Assembly (NCBI GenBank): GCA_009733575.1
Contig: ML769825.1
Span: 1 to 46,680, forward strand
Reading direction: 5' to 3'
DNA from: Gymnopus androsaceus JB14
Taxonomy: Eukaryota > Basidiomycota > Agaricomycetes > Agaricales > Omphalotaceae
Length of the DNA: 46,680 nucleotides
Shown: piece after piece, positions 1 to 12,139 of the stretch
Layout: every line of letters starts with the position of its first letter
How positions within the stretch are numbered: the first letter of the stretch is position 1
Program-made: the position numbers and the translations under genes
The notes under the pieces: generated by a model
The model's input: only the letters and a program-made list of their open reading frames with translations
Told to the model about the DNA's origin: nothing
The model's database searches: none

Positions 1-1530
1 GGAATATGATTCTTCAGATGTGTTGTAAGTCCTATGAGAAATGCAAAGGTGCATAGTGAATACACAATGACGAAAAATTGTGTACAATAGCACATACCAT
101 TTAATGAACCCTTCATCGCTTTGGTGATAGTCAGCATTTTCCGGTTCCCGTGATAACATTTATAATGTTTATCGCCTGGACTTCCACATATGTCCCGCCG
201 CATTGAGTTTAACCTCTTCATAGAAGAAATGGATTGGATTTGTAGTCCTAGGCTTTTTTAAAGAGCTCTGATCATAAGCAATGAATTTCAATATATTCAA
301 TATAATCGGGTAAGAAAGAGTGCATACTGCAGATGCTCGAGTGACTTGTGGAGCTTCCTCATCATCAATCTCTTCAACTGTTACAGAAGGCTTTTGGGCC
401 TTTGTCACTGACTGGTGAGTACAGTTGTTGCCATTTAGCCTTCCCTTTGCTGCCGCGTTCAGGAATGGTTTTTGAAGGAAGTGAGTCAGCAAGCTAAAAG
501 CATGATTTTAGCAGCATTCTAGACTCTGAGAGAAACATCAATCAACTGACCTCTTCATGCGTAATATCCATGTCCTCATCTGAGTCACTAGAGTCAATTA
601 ACGATCCCTCTTCCGTTGAATAGACTCCTCCTGTCACTGTGAGAAGCATTGCTGGAAGTTTTGGCCTTCTTCTTGGTGCGTCAACGCTTGCGAGGTCGCG
701 GAACTATTCGGATTTCCATACTGAGTCATTTTCCTTCTGTTCTTCTTCTATTGCTGCAGCCATACGTGCACTCCTTCGATCTCTTTTGAGTTTTGGATTG
801 AGCTTTTAATAAACACTTATGTCAGTACTTGAAATTATCTAGACTGAAAGGATACCTACTTTTCAAAATGTTACTTGGACCAGCAATGGGAGTATCAGAG
901 TCATCTCCTGCGGAATTGTAGAACATGATTTCCAAAGCATCTTTGAGAGTGCCATCAGGGTTGACAGCGAACACCCATAGACCCAGTCCTGGCTAAACCA
1001 GCATGTAAGGTTATGTACAAATCCATAGCTGATAAAGATGACACTTACCCCCTCCGAGCAGATTGACATGTGCAGTCAAGTGGGAGAGTGAATGTACTCC
1101 AAGTTCAGCAATGGCGGCACATTCTCTAAGGCAAGAAGATAAACCAAATGTAAAATAAACAAATTGGCTCGCCTCTCCATTAGGCAGAAAACCACCAGTA
1201 GCAAGTGTCTGTTTAAGCTCTCGTACTGTGGTTTTCTCCAATACCACTGCATAGGCAAGCCATCAGTAGTGTATGTATAAATGAAGTGTTGCAATAAATA
1301 CTCACTTATTGAGATTGGTTTTGTACACCATGGACAAAAATTGTCTTTGGAGTTGTCCTTGTGATTTGTCGGAAATGGTCTAAACGGATATGAGACCAAT
1401 GAGTTCTTCGATAGTGAAATCTCTGGAATTGAGATATCTGTCCAAACAAAAAGAAGTTTGGGAATAATATATGCCCTTTAAAATGCAAAAAGTCCAAAGT
1501 CAATCCTGAATCTAGCCACATGTACAATTA
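1..1530 (-). pseudogene. Decayed BED-finger (hAT-type) gene with a ubiquitin-like N-terminal region, partial
   Basis: Read on the minus strand, short exons join at GT-AG sites. An exon at about 1399-1306 ends in CPWCTKPISI. The next (about 1246-1033) reads TVRELKQ and then a stretch ending HLTAHVNLLGG, which resembles a ubiquitin fold with a terminal Gly-Gly. The next (about 1001-862) contains NPDGTLKDALEI. Then comes an acidic segment (about 800-545), and finally a finger-like region (about 320-98 and 31-1) with NPIHFFYE, KHYKCYHG and LTTHLKNHI. The last piece is split by an intron at 32-97. The Cys/His spacing and surrounding words resemble BED-type fingers of fungal hAT transposases. There is at least one frameshift, near 165, where the finger changes frame, and another near 370-410. 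The gene runs off the left edge. Calling it one gene is an inference from collinearity. The function of the ubiquitin-like part is unknown. Confidence 0.5.
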
Positions 1531-3724
1531 TTAGGCGCAGCCTAGACACATACCAAAAATCATGATAAAAACCAGATAGTGTAAATATCTAACTGTCAAT
1601 GCCCCTGGAAGATAATCCCACTGTGCCACATTAGAACAAAGCAAGGTAGCCACCTTACTTGTAACCGAGGCTGGTGTAATTGTGAGCAGAAGTAGAGGTG
1701 CCATCGAAGCTGAGAGGATGGCAAGAAACCATGATATCGGGCCATTGGCAATTACAGACTGATGTGAAGGTTGGAGATGATGCTTTTGGTGAGAAGGCAT
1801 TGAGGGAACTGTGGAGGTGAGTAAGGACAAGTTTTAGACTGCTTTTGTACCACGGAAAATTGCTGCCCCTGTAAGACAGCACATTGCACTCAGGAGTCAG
1901 ACTTGGCTGCAACAGGCAATATTTGGATTCTAGAGCCTTTCGGAGCTTGCTTTGAGTCGTGTTTCCAGGGACACATATATCAAGCCATGAAAGTTTTGAG
2001 CTGAACAAGGGACACAAAATAAATATTTAATGCATGTTATTCCATTAAGAACCAAATAATTAGAATGGAGCTGGATCATGAACAAATTATAGAAATGAAA
2101 ATATTCAACTGTTGAACAGTTGATGACATTGAGATCCACTGCCAGTGAACTATGAAGCAGGTGAGAGGAGGGCACTGCAGTGGGACGCCGTGAAGGGGTG
2201 TTGAATCCACTGAAGGGATAGCAAAGCCACTGAAGGATGGAAGGAATGAAGGAAATGGCAACAATGCACTGGCAATTGTGTCCTATTTGACCATCAAGTT
2301 TTGAATAGAATGCATGACAGAAATCTCACTGTGTTCAATCCATTGGTCATGATGCTGGACAGCAAAAATGTGCATGTCGAAACTTTTTCTGCCACGCATT
2401 GCCATTTTTGAGATCCATATATACGGGCGTAATACTGTAATCTTTGAGCTGTATATTGCATGATGCCATCCCGTATCCATACCATATGGTGAGGTGCTAG
2501 GGGCCCATACGGTATGGTTGCGTATCCATAAACACTGACCGTATATTCCGTATACAGTTCTGGTGCAGAGCCCTAACTATACAGTACCCTAGATGTAATA
2601 ATAGGCATAGTATTGGTAAGTATACATGTGCATAATAGTCCCTACAATGTGTTATATGTATAGACAGTCTGTTATGTGCAGAATGGTAAGATGCACTACT
2701 ACAATCATAAGAGAGTAACTAGTGAATAGCATAACTAGAGCAAGCAAACTAATGAATCAGCATATGCAGTAGCGACGCTGTATACAACACATAAGTAATA
2801 TATGATTGGTATTCAAGGAGTTGTATGATTGACATGTGATAAACACTATGATCTAAGTGATCCTTTCAACACCAAGGTGGCTGCTCCTGAAGGTTAAGGT
2901 AATAAATCTGCAAGCAAGTTGATATATTAATAAACTCCAACTTGAACGTGGCAGGAACTCTCTGCACTAGCCTCTGGCCTGACAATGATATGGGTCATAG
3001 TAGTCAAAGCATTGTTTGTTGAAGTTGTAGTTAACCCGTTTCATCTTTATCTTATCTCATGGACAATTACTTACAAACACAGACCTCTTAGATAGTTAAC
3101 CCAGTCGCTGGAGATCGTACCCCTATTACTTTAGTATAAATACTTCTTTTGGATATTTCGCCACCTCAGACGCTCTGAGGTAGGCTCAATTACTTTACTT
3201 TACTTTAGCTCTTTTACTGATACTTATTCCCATAGACTAAGTATCTTTTATAGGTGAATTCAGATGCTTACTATGTCTGAGACTAAGTATCTTTTATAGA
3301 TCGCACTCATACAAACTCTACATTGTTTCCAAGATTGCCAGATTATGATCTGATTACATAATCTGATTATCTGTGTGGTAATCTATCTACAACAAGTGCC
3401 AAGACCATTGGGTTGCTTGTTTGATCCTGTTGTGGGTCAGAATTATATGGATTGAACTTATTGAAGTGTTTTGATACAATGTAATGTAGGAGTTGATATG
3501 ATTTTAACTGCTTAGAGCTAACCAAGCAAACAGTGTTGAGAAAGTTTTTTGAGCAGCAATTACTAGTGACAAGATGGATTTGCTTAGCACTCATTCTCAA
3601 ACTTAGTGCCAAGTACACATAATTTCCTTTCTTATTTCTTGCCACATGCCTGAAAAGAAAAAATGCTGCCATTGTACCCAATTCTGTACCTCTGTCATTG
3701 TCTCTCAAGCACAGTGAAATCACT
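1531..3724. other. No assignable gene; AT-rich repeat-derived DNA
   Basis: The minus strand holds an open stretch at 1655-2017 that could be a further upstream exon of the preceding gene, but I recognise no domain. From 2600 to 3700 the sequence is AT-rich, with short local duplications (GACTAAGTATCTTTTATA occurs near 3236 and 3282) and no credible coding region. Confidence 0.4.
2466..2575. repeat. Fragment of the CCGTAT-rich hAT MITE family
   Basis: The repeated words CGTATCC and CCGTAT, and an end reading GGTGCAGAGCCCTA, resemble the complete element at 19328-19853, whose end is GGTGAAGAGCCCTA. I could not find the second terminus or a target duplication here, so this looks like a truncated relative. 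Confidence 0.4.
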
Positions 3725-5690
3725 ACAATGCTCTCCCTGAAAACAATACCTGCTATGCCCCTTCGAGCTCAGAAGATTCCAATGCCAATACTTCCGACCA
3801 TTATTATGCTCCAGATCATATAACTCTCCTTGAAGATGCAAATATGGATGGTACTGATAATGATGCAAATGACAGACATAATCCTTCAAGTGCTCTAGAT
3901 TCAGCTCATTTCAAGGTAAACTACTCAGATGACTCTGAATATGATGCAAGTAGCAAGTCTGGCAACAATGACTCGGACATGGATCTTGACCTTGATTTAA
4001 TGGATTTTGTTCAGAATTTTGATGAAACCTATCTCTACATCATGGCTCAGGCTAATCCGTGGGCTGCAGAGGATCATAATCTGCATTATTTTTGGTAAAT
4101 TTACCATTCAGAACAACTGGTTAATTTTTTTTTCATAGGTCACGGCCTTCTGGACAATGCTGACCTGGATACAATCAAGGCTTTCAAGCTGAAAGTGGAG
4201 AATCATCTCACTCATGAAGCATATAACCACATTCACTTCATCTTTTGCAACAAACTCAACATTGATTCCGAGTGGAGGATAATTCTATTCAACAACCCCA
4301 TTGTTGATAGACAACCGAGGATTGTTGAGCGTCAAACGAGTTCACCGCCGGTCACTCCGGATTGACGCCGTGTTCGCTGGTAGCTCATGTCCTTTCCCTG
4401 TCATTGACTATGTTACTGGTTACTCCACTACCTTCCCCCACCAATTGAAGATAACGAGAATCAAAACCTCCATCCGAGGTGAAGCGACATCTGTACACGG
4501 CTCCGCAAAAACATTGTCACCAGAAATGTAGGCGTAGCGCAAGATAGATGAAACGGACCTGCAAGACACGACACTGGAGCTGTAATTGGATTGGAAAAGC
4601 GAATGCGGATGGAGAAGAGTGGCGCTGTGATGATAAGGTGTGCGTACAATAACATTAATTAAATGAAGACTTGACTCAACTTGTTCATCAATAGCGGGAT
4701 GATTCTCCCTCTTAGTCCACCAATTTTCAGCGCCGTGAATGCGAATCAACCTCTAGAACTTCCTGCGCTACTCCTATGAGCCATGTGGGGGGACGAATTC
4801 TAGGCATCTAGTTTTTTCCCATAGTTGTAGTACACCAAATGTTGAAATATTTAGCTCCTCTCAAATTGCTGCCACGAGCATTCATCTTCTCAAGAGCTGA
4901 TTCTGCATGACTTCATATCAAAAAAATTCTGTCTATTTCATTTCAGCGGCGACCGCGAGCGAGCTTGCCGTAGACGCCCCGGTGTGACTCTGCTTGTGAC
5001 GCCGAAGTTTAAGGGTTGTCAAAGGGGTTGTCAATGAACATTAGGGTTGTTCAGTAGAATAATCCCCGAGTGGAGGACCATGAATTGGATGGCTACACTT
5101 GCAGAAATCAAGCTAGTCTGGTAAGATTGCTGCATCAATACATGCATGGCTTTCAATGACATACATGCTGACCTGGATACCTGTATTTACTGCAACAAGA
5201 CCCTTAACAATGCTCTTGGAAATCCTTGTCACCAATTTGGCTATCTAACACTCATTCCTTGTCTTCAGGGTTTATTTCAAAGTAAATGAATGGTCAAACT
5301 GATGTCTTACTGGCATAGTTACATTTCAAGCGACACCTCTATCTCAGATGTATTCAATTGCACTGCATATTGCCAGTTATTAGGTTGCCAAGTAGTAGCT
5401 GATGGAAAAAAGCTACCACATACCTACTTTTCCGGTGAACACAATATCACACTTTCTTTCTATTCTGATGGCTATCTGGTATTCTGGAAAAAGTGCCAGG
5501 GCCCTTCAGCAACACCTCTCCTTCTCAGAAATCTAAATCTTGATCCTACCATCCAAACTCAACATGATTATTTCATTCCACTTGGACTAATCCCTGGTAC
5601 ACCAAAAGACATGGCATCTTTGGTTCACCCCTTTCAGGATGAGCTTGTCAAGCTAGCTCATGGTGTTGAAACTCATGACCTCTAAATTAT
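3725..5690 (+). pseudogene. Tnp2 / Transposase_21 (CACTA-type) transposase fragment
   Basis: The N-terminal part is acidic and ends AQANPWAAEDHNLHYF. It is followed by an intron (about 4098-4136, GTAAAT to CATAG) and an exon reading DNADLDTIKAFKLKVENH and CNKLNIDSEW. A 789-bp insertion interrupts the Ser-Glu-Trp codons. When it is skipped, the frame resumes as DSEWRTMNWMA. After several stops or frameshifts, a further open stretch (5290-5685) reads DGKKLPHTYFSGEHNI, DGYLVFWKKCQGPSATP, LIPGTPKDMASLVHPF and DELVKLAHGVETHD. These blocks, in this order, are characteristic of Agaricomycete Tnp2-family transposases (EnSpm/CACTA). The catalytic core downstream is missing, so this is a truncated, dead copy. 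I did not find CACTA termini around it. Confidence 0.7.
4277..5065. mobile_element. Mutator-like (MULE) non-autonomous element, 789 bp
   Basis: Left end GGATAATTCTATTCAACAAC and right end (reverse complement) GGATTATTCTACTGAACAAC match over their first 22 bases with three differences. The element is bracketed by a perfect 9-bp direct repeat, CCGAGTGGA (4268-4276 and 5066-5074). A 9-bp duplication with terminal inverted repeats is typical of Mutator-like elements. Removing it with one repeat copy restores the Tnp2 reading frame across the site, so the insertion occurred in a sequence that was coding or only recently dead. No internal ORF of note. Confidence 0.8.
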
Positions 5691-5879
5691 ACTTCCAATA
5701 TGATATTTCACGCTTGTCTGCATGCACTCTTAGAGTTCATATCATTCTTCATAGCCTTATACATCTTCCATATTGTGCCAATATGTATAATTACTTACCA
5801 CAGCTGCACAACCAGCAGGACTCCCTGGCACTGAGTTGTCCCCCATCTGTGGTGGTTCCAGCACCCACAGCTTAGTACT

Positions 5880-7189
5880 ATCTAACATCCCCAGCCATAT
5901 CAGCCCTATGCTACCGCTTGTTTAGTAACCATAGGAGAAGATGCTGTGATAGCTGGTCAATTTGACCAGCGTGGATACTCTGTACCGCCCCCTGTTTGTC
6001 CCACAATGGCAGTGGTTCCCGTTCATCCTGCAGCTCAAGCTATGCATCCCGGAGTAGCACAGCAATTCGTGCACCCACATGGAGTCACGCAACAACCACT
6101 GGTGTACCCAGTGTACATGCAATATAGCCTCTCGTCTCAGGATCCCACCGGACCTAATCACTTCCCTAATCCAAACCAACCGTATTATTATCCACCTCCT
6201 CATGTTGCACTGCCAGCCCAGTTTGCTGACCAATTTGCTTCTGATGCGCAGGTCAAGCTGTTTACATTGATTCTTAACACATTCACATCAACCATCAATA
6301 ATGATGCAGCACTAAAGAATTGTCAAAACTGGGCACATTGGCATGATGCTGTTCTTCAAGCTCTAGCTGATGTGGGAGTTATTGGACACATCTGTGATCC
6401 TCCGCCTCCTGGAGTCCAACTGACTGAGTATAATACTCTGGTCTACCATCCACAGCTCTCTGCAGTACCGCATCCAGCTGAACTCGAGGCTCGGAAGATA
6501 TGGGATAGGAACAATGTGTGGGCTTCCTCTGTACTGACTGCTTGTCTTCATGAGGATGCCCACGGCTTTCTGGGTCCAGTTATTAAAGTTGATGGTAGTC
6601 GCTGGACTGCAAGGGAGATGTACAGAAGTTTTCATCTTGGATGCCAGGCAGCTCTGACTTTACAAACTTCCTTTGCATTCAAGATGAGATATTGGCTACT
6701 CGTTTCATCAATGGCAACATTTATAAATTCATTCAAGTTTGGTCTTCTGGATTGTCACAACTCCGTGGGTATAATTACCCTACTCCTTGGCCCACAATTC
6801 TCTCTTGATTCATCCAACACTTTCCCAATGGCTATTGTTATGGCATTGCTGCTGATAAGTGCCAGGAAGCTCTTGACTTCCCACTTCCCTGGTGCTACTC
6901 TGTGTCATGAGATGTTTGATGCTTTTGCCCAGAAGCTTGTACAGGCGGAACAGCTCAAAAAATCCTCTAATGCCTCTTGCAACAACAACCAGTCAAACCG
7001 GCAGCAGCAGCCTCAGGAGAATGGGAAGACTTGTTGAGGGTCCCAAGGAAATGGGGGGTGTGAATGGGGGTGGAAAGGATCCAGGCAGACAAGAAACAAA
7101 GCAGGGTAGTTTTGCAAGCAATTTGAACAGTTACGCTATGGATACAAATGAGAACCAACATACAAATTTGTCCAGTCAATGTCCTACAG
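5880..7189 (+). pseudogene. Copia-like gag fragment
   Basis: The open frame 5946-7037 has a Pro-rich start (about residues 1-90), then a segment with NWAHWHDAVLQALADVGVIG, HICDPPPPGVQLTEYNTL and SRWTAREMYRSF. The combination of a Trp-rich 'WHDAV' helix and the following Pro-rich loop resembles gag proteins of fungal Ty1/copia-like elements. The C-terminus is low complexity (Asn/Gln-rich) and no zinc knuckle is visible. No pol follows: the LTR of the Ty3 element begins at 7190. The gag may have been the insertion target of that element. The family call is from recall of gag style and is moderately uncertain. Confidence 0.45.
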
Positions 7190-7529
7190 TGTAAAGCTAG
7201 GTCTTGTGTGTGTGTGTGTGGGACATGCTTCAAGTTCATGGGGGTGAATCACAGGTGATCACACAAGTGGGGGACCAGATGGAGGATCAAAAAGGTAGAT
7301 TGTTTTTGTAGGTAGCGTTGCTGTATATACACAAGAAACCAGTGTCTGAGACCAGCATATACACATCAAGCAAGTAATAGCTTGAGTCTTGGCAAGACCT
7401 AGACTCAGTAAATAAGTAAATGGTTCAGGGTTTATGTACAAGGTAAGTATTTGTAAGTAAAGTCCATCTTGTCAAGTCCAAAGGACTTGTTGCAACTCAT
7501 ACGTGTATCAACACATGTGAGGCACAACA
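7190..7529 (-). repeat. 3' LTR of the minus-strand Ty3 element
   Basis: A 340-bp unit, TGTTGTGCC to CTTTACA in minus-strand sense (TG...CA ends), closely resembles 18196-18531. A polypurine tract abuts its 5' side (minus sense), which marks it as the 3' LTR. Confidence 0.7.
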
Positions 7530-7544
7530 CCCCCTCTCCACTTT
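7530..7544 (-). other. Polypurine tract of the Ty3 element
   Basis: The minus strand reads AAAGTGGAGAGGGGG directly against the TG of the LTR, the usual position of the plus-strand primer in LTR retrotransposons. Confidence 0.65.
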
Positions 7545-8329
7545 AAAAAGAAAATGGGGGGGGGGGCAAAGCTAAAAGAAAAAGAAAAAAAGAAAACAAC
7601 ATTTGAATACCAAACTATAACTCACTAGGAATAATGGCAACTGTGTAACAAACCAGGAATAAATTCAGCAAGACAAAAACTACCAGTGTCCAGATGAATC
7701 ATTGAAAATTTCATTGAGGCCTGGAACAGGGAGGCAAGATGTGCCAGAGGGAAACAGGGCATTGGATGGACTGGGTGGACAACTGGGAGAATGGAATGTG
7801 GTGATATCCCGTGAGCTAAAGGACCTTCCGTTGTATCCTCAAAAATATTGAGGGTCGCCAAAACTGAATGATGTGCGTACTTTTCAGCCACTTGTTTTGA
7901 AACTGGCAAGATTGAGAATTCCCCACTTGTCACTGCATTTCGAGGCTGCAAATTATGAACAGGAATAGGGAGGATTTTGATTCAATTGTTCTCAATTCCG
8001 TACCACACAACAAGGGATGAATTGTCATGAGCTTCGGTATATCAATCCATAGGAACAAATGTGGGATGAATTGGAATAAGCATTGGAAGAGGCTCATGGA
8101 AATCAAATAGAAGTTGTTGTAGAAACTGAAAAAGCTTGGGACATGTTGCCAGGCCTGCAACCAGATGTCAATGAGCTGGTCCATGAAGCTTTTCAACCGC
8201 AGCCTTGACGTGGATGAGGAGTGGAATTCTACTCAGAATAGTTGGACAATTTTCACTCAATGTTGGGAGGAAAGGTAGAACCAAGTCCAGGGATACAACC
8301 ACAATTCCTGGCTCAAACAACTTTTGTCG
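7545..8329 (-). other. Ty3 internal region, no recognisable RT or integrase
   Basis: In an intact Ty3 element this interval should hold the rest of pol. The longest minus frame (7951-7625) has no RT, RNase H or integrase motif that I can see. It appears to be a deleted and mutated remnant, so no product is proposed. Confidence 0.4.
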
Positions 8330-9559
8330 CTATTCTGGCTCAGAAGGAATCTTGAGAATACTCTTGTATACCTGCTTGTTGAACAAGAGAAATGCAGGAA
8401 CATGGTAGAAAGAGCGAGAGAAACGATTTGAGAAACGATCCGGAAATGGAACTGGACAGATGTTCTCAGATTGAAATCCGATTGATATATTGGCAATGGA
8501 TATGTTGCCATGAAGATTTCCCAGATTGGGAATAATCTTCTCTTTGGCCAGATCAACTACAATGAGAGCTTCCTCCACATCTAGCACCTTGTTCAACTCC
8601 ATCTCCATGTACTCTATGCTTTCCTTGACTCGTTCAACAGCAAGGAAAGCTTTGAATCTACTTTCACCGCTTCCACATTCAAATTTTGTGGATGGCAGCT
8701 TCTCCTCAACTTGTTCAACAGCAAGGAAAGCTTCATCTTTACCTTTGAGAATATACAAATTGGTCTGGCAAGATCACCACTCCTGCTCATCCTGCTTTCG
8801 AAAGCTCAGAGGCTCTCGAGGGACAGTAGGAATCATGACAATTCTCTCTGTATTGGGATCGGTTAGGGTGATATTCTAGTCACCAGATAGGAAGCTCTGA
8901 GTGCGAGCTTGGGTAAGGACTCCAAATGGACAACCTAGAAGGACGTCATAGGTGGGGGAGTCAACTATATGGACTTGGAGGATGGCAGTTACATTGCCAA
9001 AATGAAACAGTACATCCCTGGCAATTCCTAAAGTCCAGTCTGTCTTACTGTTGGCACTCTGTAAGGGAATACAATGCATGGGGTCAAACATCACACCCAA
9101 TGCATTGCATATTGCAACCAACATTGCATTGATACTACAGCCCCAGTCTGTAATGCAGTGGACGGGGTATTCTCCAACTACTGCCATGACACCTTGAATG
9201 GACATTGACTCTCTCCCAACATAGATTTTATCTCCTTCAGTGAGTTCCTTCCGCTTGTTCATGAAGACCTCTAGCACTTCCTCCGTTCCCATCTGTGGAA
9301 ACAGGGGTGCCTCTGTATCATTGAAGACATCTGCTGTTGCTGGAGAGGAGCTCTGCTGATTCAGCAGGTAAGTTGGCTCTTCTATATCCAACAGATTTCC
9401 ATCTACACCAATTCTACAGCTAGTCACACCCTCTTTCACTTTCTTCCTATAATCTGGTGCAATTGCTAACAGATCCTCCTGTCGTATAGATACGAGACTT
9501 GATAATCCCGCTAATATGCCGAATTTTTGGCAAGACCTCAAGAACACAATTCTTGACAA
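8330..9559 (-). pseudogene. Ty3 retropepsin (aspartic protease) region
   Basis: Minus frame 9559-8876 reads QEDLLAIAPDYRKKVKEG near residue 27, then CITDWGCSINAML (about residue 135) and DVLLGCPFGVLTQ (about residue 210). These are the catalytic loop and flap-end blocks of fungal Ty3 proteases. The catalytic Asp-Ser/Thr-Gly motif reads Asp-Trp-Gly here, so an active enzyme is unlikely. In the next frame (8875-8764) the usual linker TLTDPNTERIVMIPTVPREP follows, which supports the family call. The downstream frame (8758-8330) repeats EAFLAVEQVEEK-like segments of unknown meaning. A stop separates the protease from the linker. Confidence 0.75.
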
Positions 9560-10292
9560 GTTTGCTTCTAGAGATGGTATAAGAGAGCTATAGTGAGCCT
9601 GAGCTGATAGCTATAACGAGTCCAATAAGTGTGGAAGTACTCGGACCAACAGAGCCATGGTATTGAATTGGATATCAGCTCTAAGTAGTTTGTAGGAATC
9701 CATAGTCTGGTAGCGGAGTCTCACTGGCATGTCAATGCCAGCACTCATGTAAACGAGGCACATTGCCCACATAGACTCGAGCTCAAAAGGATACACTCTG
9801 AAGACAAGTAACTCAGGGATTATGGAAGGATATGGACTTCGCAAAACAGGACAGAACCAATTCAAGTGGGCTGGTGTTGAGATTGTCATGATAGCCGAAG
9901 GATACTTCGAAGTTTGATACCAAGGAAGCGCTAATAATTTGTTTGGTGCCAAACAATGGATAAAACGGCATATGCCAAAAAGAACAAAACAAGAGCAGAA
10001 GGATTGATGATGTGTAATAGACAGAGATTCAAGCTAGGAGAATAACACTGTACATTAGTTGGTGTTTTCCCACATGAATATACTCCAGGGATATAGAGAT
10101 ATGGACATGATTGGGAAGCTATGAGGATGGAGAATGATAATGCAAAGGAAGGCAAGAAGGATACAATAAGTTACAATGAAAAAGAGAACTATGATGGGAT
10201 TAGTGAGCATGGTGCTGGGCATGCATCAGCTACATAGCAGTACATGTTGTCCAGGAAAGGACCAAAGGTGCATAACCCAGATAGAAATAGGG
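9560..10292. other. No recognisable gene
   Basis: Short open stretches on the minus strand (9952-9611, 10155-9931) show no domain. This is probably an insertion, or decayed internal sequence, between the gag and protease parts of the Ty3 element. Confidence 0.35.
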
Positions 10293-10645
10293 TGTAATAC
10301 CCATAAGAAGCAGATGAATGGACATTAGGGTTGCAGATATATGCATATATGGACTATTTTATTATAATTTCTCCTTTTCTGAACAAGTTGTACCATTTCT
10401 CCAGATTCTTCAAGTACTTTATCATTTAACCAGCATCTGGCTGAGAGTAGTATAAAAGCCTAGCTATATTTCCTTTGCAAAACAAGTTACCTTTGGACCT
10501 CATTTGTTGCTAGTGTGAATCCTCGTTGATGTAGCTATGGCTGAGACAGGAAAGATACCACTCCCTTGTGAACCAAAGTAATACTTTGTGTGGTATGGAA
10601 AGAGTTGTTTATTGTGCCCGGCATTAGAGACTTATAATCCTGACA
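10293..10645 (+). repeat. LTR-like sequence
   Basis: The segment starts TGTAATACCC and ends CCTGACA, and contains a TATA-like box (GTATAAAAGCC near 10449). That is the layout of an LTR with its promoter. I see no 5-bp duplication and no second copy in the window, so the call is tentative. Confidence 0.3.
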
Positions 10646-10662
10646 ACTGTGAAAACCCTGAC

Positions 10663-11040
10663 TTAAACCAAGTCAAATTGTTGTTTTAGTTTCAAGGAGT
10701 CTAGTGTGACCACTGAGGAACGACCATCTGTTGCGACTGAGCTCAGGTATACAGGAAGCAAACTGTCTGTTGTCCTGAGTGGTTTTGCCCTACTGTTGGG
10801 AGTCACTTTGTTGAACCAAGCCATATTGTTGGTGGTTCTTTTTGTTGTCATTGTTATATTGTTGCCCCTATCATTGCCCTGAATCAGTATAGATTGATTA
10901 GAAAAGAAGATCCTATCCTTCAATCGTCTACCAGCATCACTTTGAGAAACACCAGTCACTTTCGAGAGACAAATAGAGTATTTTCTTTGTGGAACCTTTG
11001 ACAATGCACCCTCGTCCCTAAAACTAGACCAAGGCAACAC
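10663..11040 (-). CDS. Unrecognised ORF, possibly retroelement-derived
   Basis: A 125-codon minus-strand frame with a basic, Thr/Asn-rich middle (TMTTKRTTNNMAWF). It begins just beside a repeat shared with the right arm (41765-42055), so it is probably part of a dispersed element rather than a cellular gene. I cannot assign a function. The first codons are uncertain because the frame is open to its 5' end. Confidence 0.25.
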   Translation of the reverse strand: MLPWSSFRDEGALSKVPQRKYSICLSKVTGVSQSDAGRRLKDRIFFSNQSILIQGNDRGNNITMTTKRTTNNMAWFNKVTPNSRAKPLRTTDSLLPVYLSSVATDGRSSVVTLDSLKLKQQFDLV

Positions 11041-11335
11041 TTGGGTCCAAGACCTTCCTAATCAGCAATGGGCTTGTTGAGGTGTGCACGTTAGGCTCCA
11101 CCTGTGGTCCTAAGACTGATGTGACCTCTGTTTGAGATGAAAACTAGGGATGCTTGACTTGATAGCCAGGAAGTAGAATGAACAGCCTCAGTATTATCGA
11201 GGTTACAAGAAGGCCACCCGTTTCAAAGGTTGCAGAGGATGATGCAGACATGTCTGAGCATGTACAAATCACTACAGAACTGTGTTTCAGGTATCAAGTC
11301 TAACTTGGATTGCCACATAGAATGTAGCTACCCTT
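11030..11335 (-). repeat. Dispersed repeat, inverted partner of 41765-42055
   Basis: The strand-reversed sequence shares long matching blocks with the right arm, including GGAAGGTCTTGGACCCAAGT, the run CACATCAGTCTTAGGAC and CTTCTTGTAACCTC. Its identity is unknown. The two copies lie in opposite orientation, about 30 kb apart. Confidence 0.6.
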
Positions 11336-12139
11336 ATATACTGGTACATCTTGGAAAAATACTGAAACAAAGAAATAATATGAAAGAGATTGAGGCATGC
11401 CCATAAATGTAAAATAATAAATAATCTTCCTCAATAAATCATCTCGGCACACCTAACCTTGGGGAAATCCATAACTCGGAATGGCAATGCTTGGAATTTG
11501 GTCCTACTTGTAGGTGCCGAAAAAAAGGTCCGGAAAATCCAGGTGGTCTGAATTGTTAAGGCTAGTTTGTGAGCAAACAAAGATCACACAAATTTTTGAA
11601 TAGGGGAACATCTGTATCAATTGTATATTTATGCCCTGAGCCTAAAAAACAGGGAGGTAAAGACTGTAAATTATGGAACAGAGGCTAATTAACAAGGACA
11701 GGTTTATTTCCCGGACCATTTTTTTTGGCGCCTATGAGTAGATGAACTTGAGTCACTTTCTTTTGCCTCGGAAACTGTGCAGGTCCTCCAAATTTATGAC
11801 TTGGTGAAGTTCTATGGTGTTTGAAACATTCCATGAACAGCTCTCAGAAGTATATCCATCTTTGCCTTGCCAATAGCAAGCTAGATATTATGCCTAGTTC
11901 CGTGTGGACTCAAGCCTAGATGCCTTGTAGCACATGGATCTCGGAACAACACTGAAGCTTGGACAGGATTTATTCCTAGTCATTCCTTGCTCTAAGAGTG
12001 ATTGCAATGAGGTTGATCAGGTGGCCGTGTTGGTGATGCTGTGGCAGGTATACCTCAGCATTCTCTAGCAATGCGCAACCCAAAAACACACCATCAATTA
12101 CACTTGCCTCAGAGTCCTAACTGAGCCTTGGGCATCCAG
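11336..12139. other. No gene seen
   Basis: AT-rich, with many stops in all frames and no structural repeat that I can define. Confidence 0.35.
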
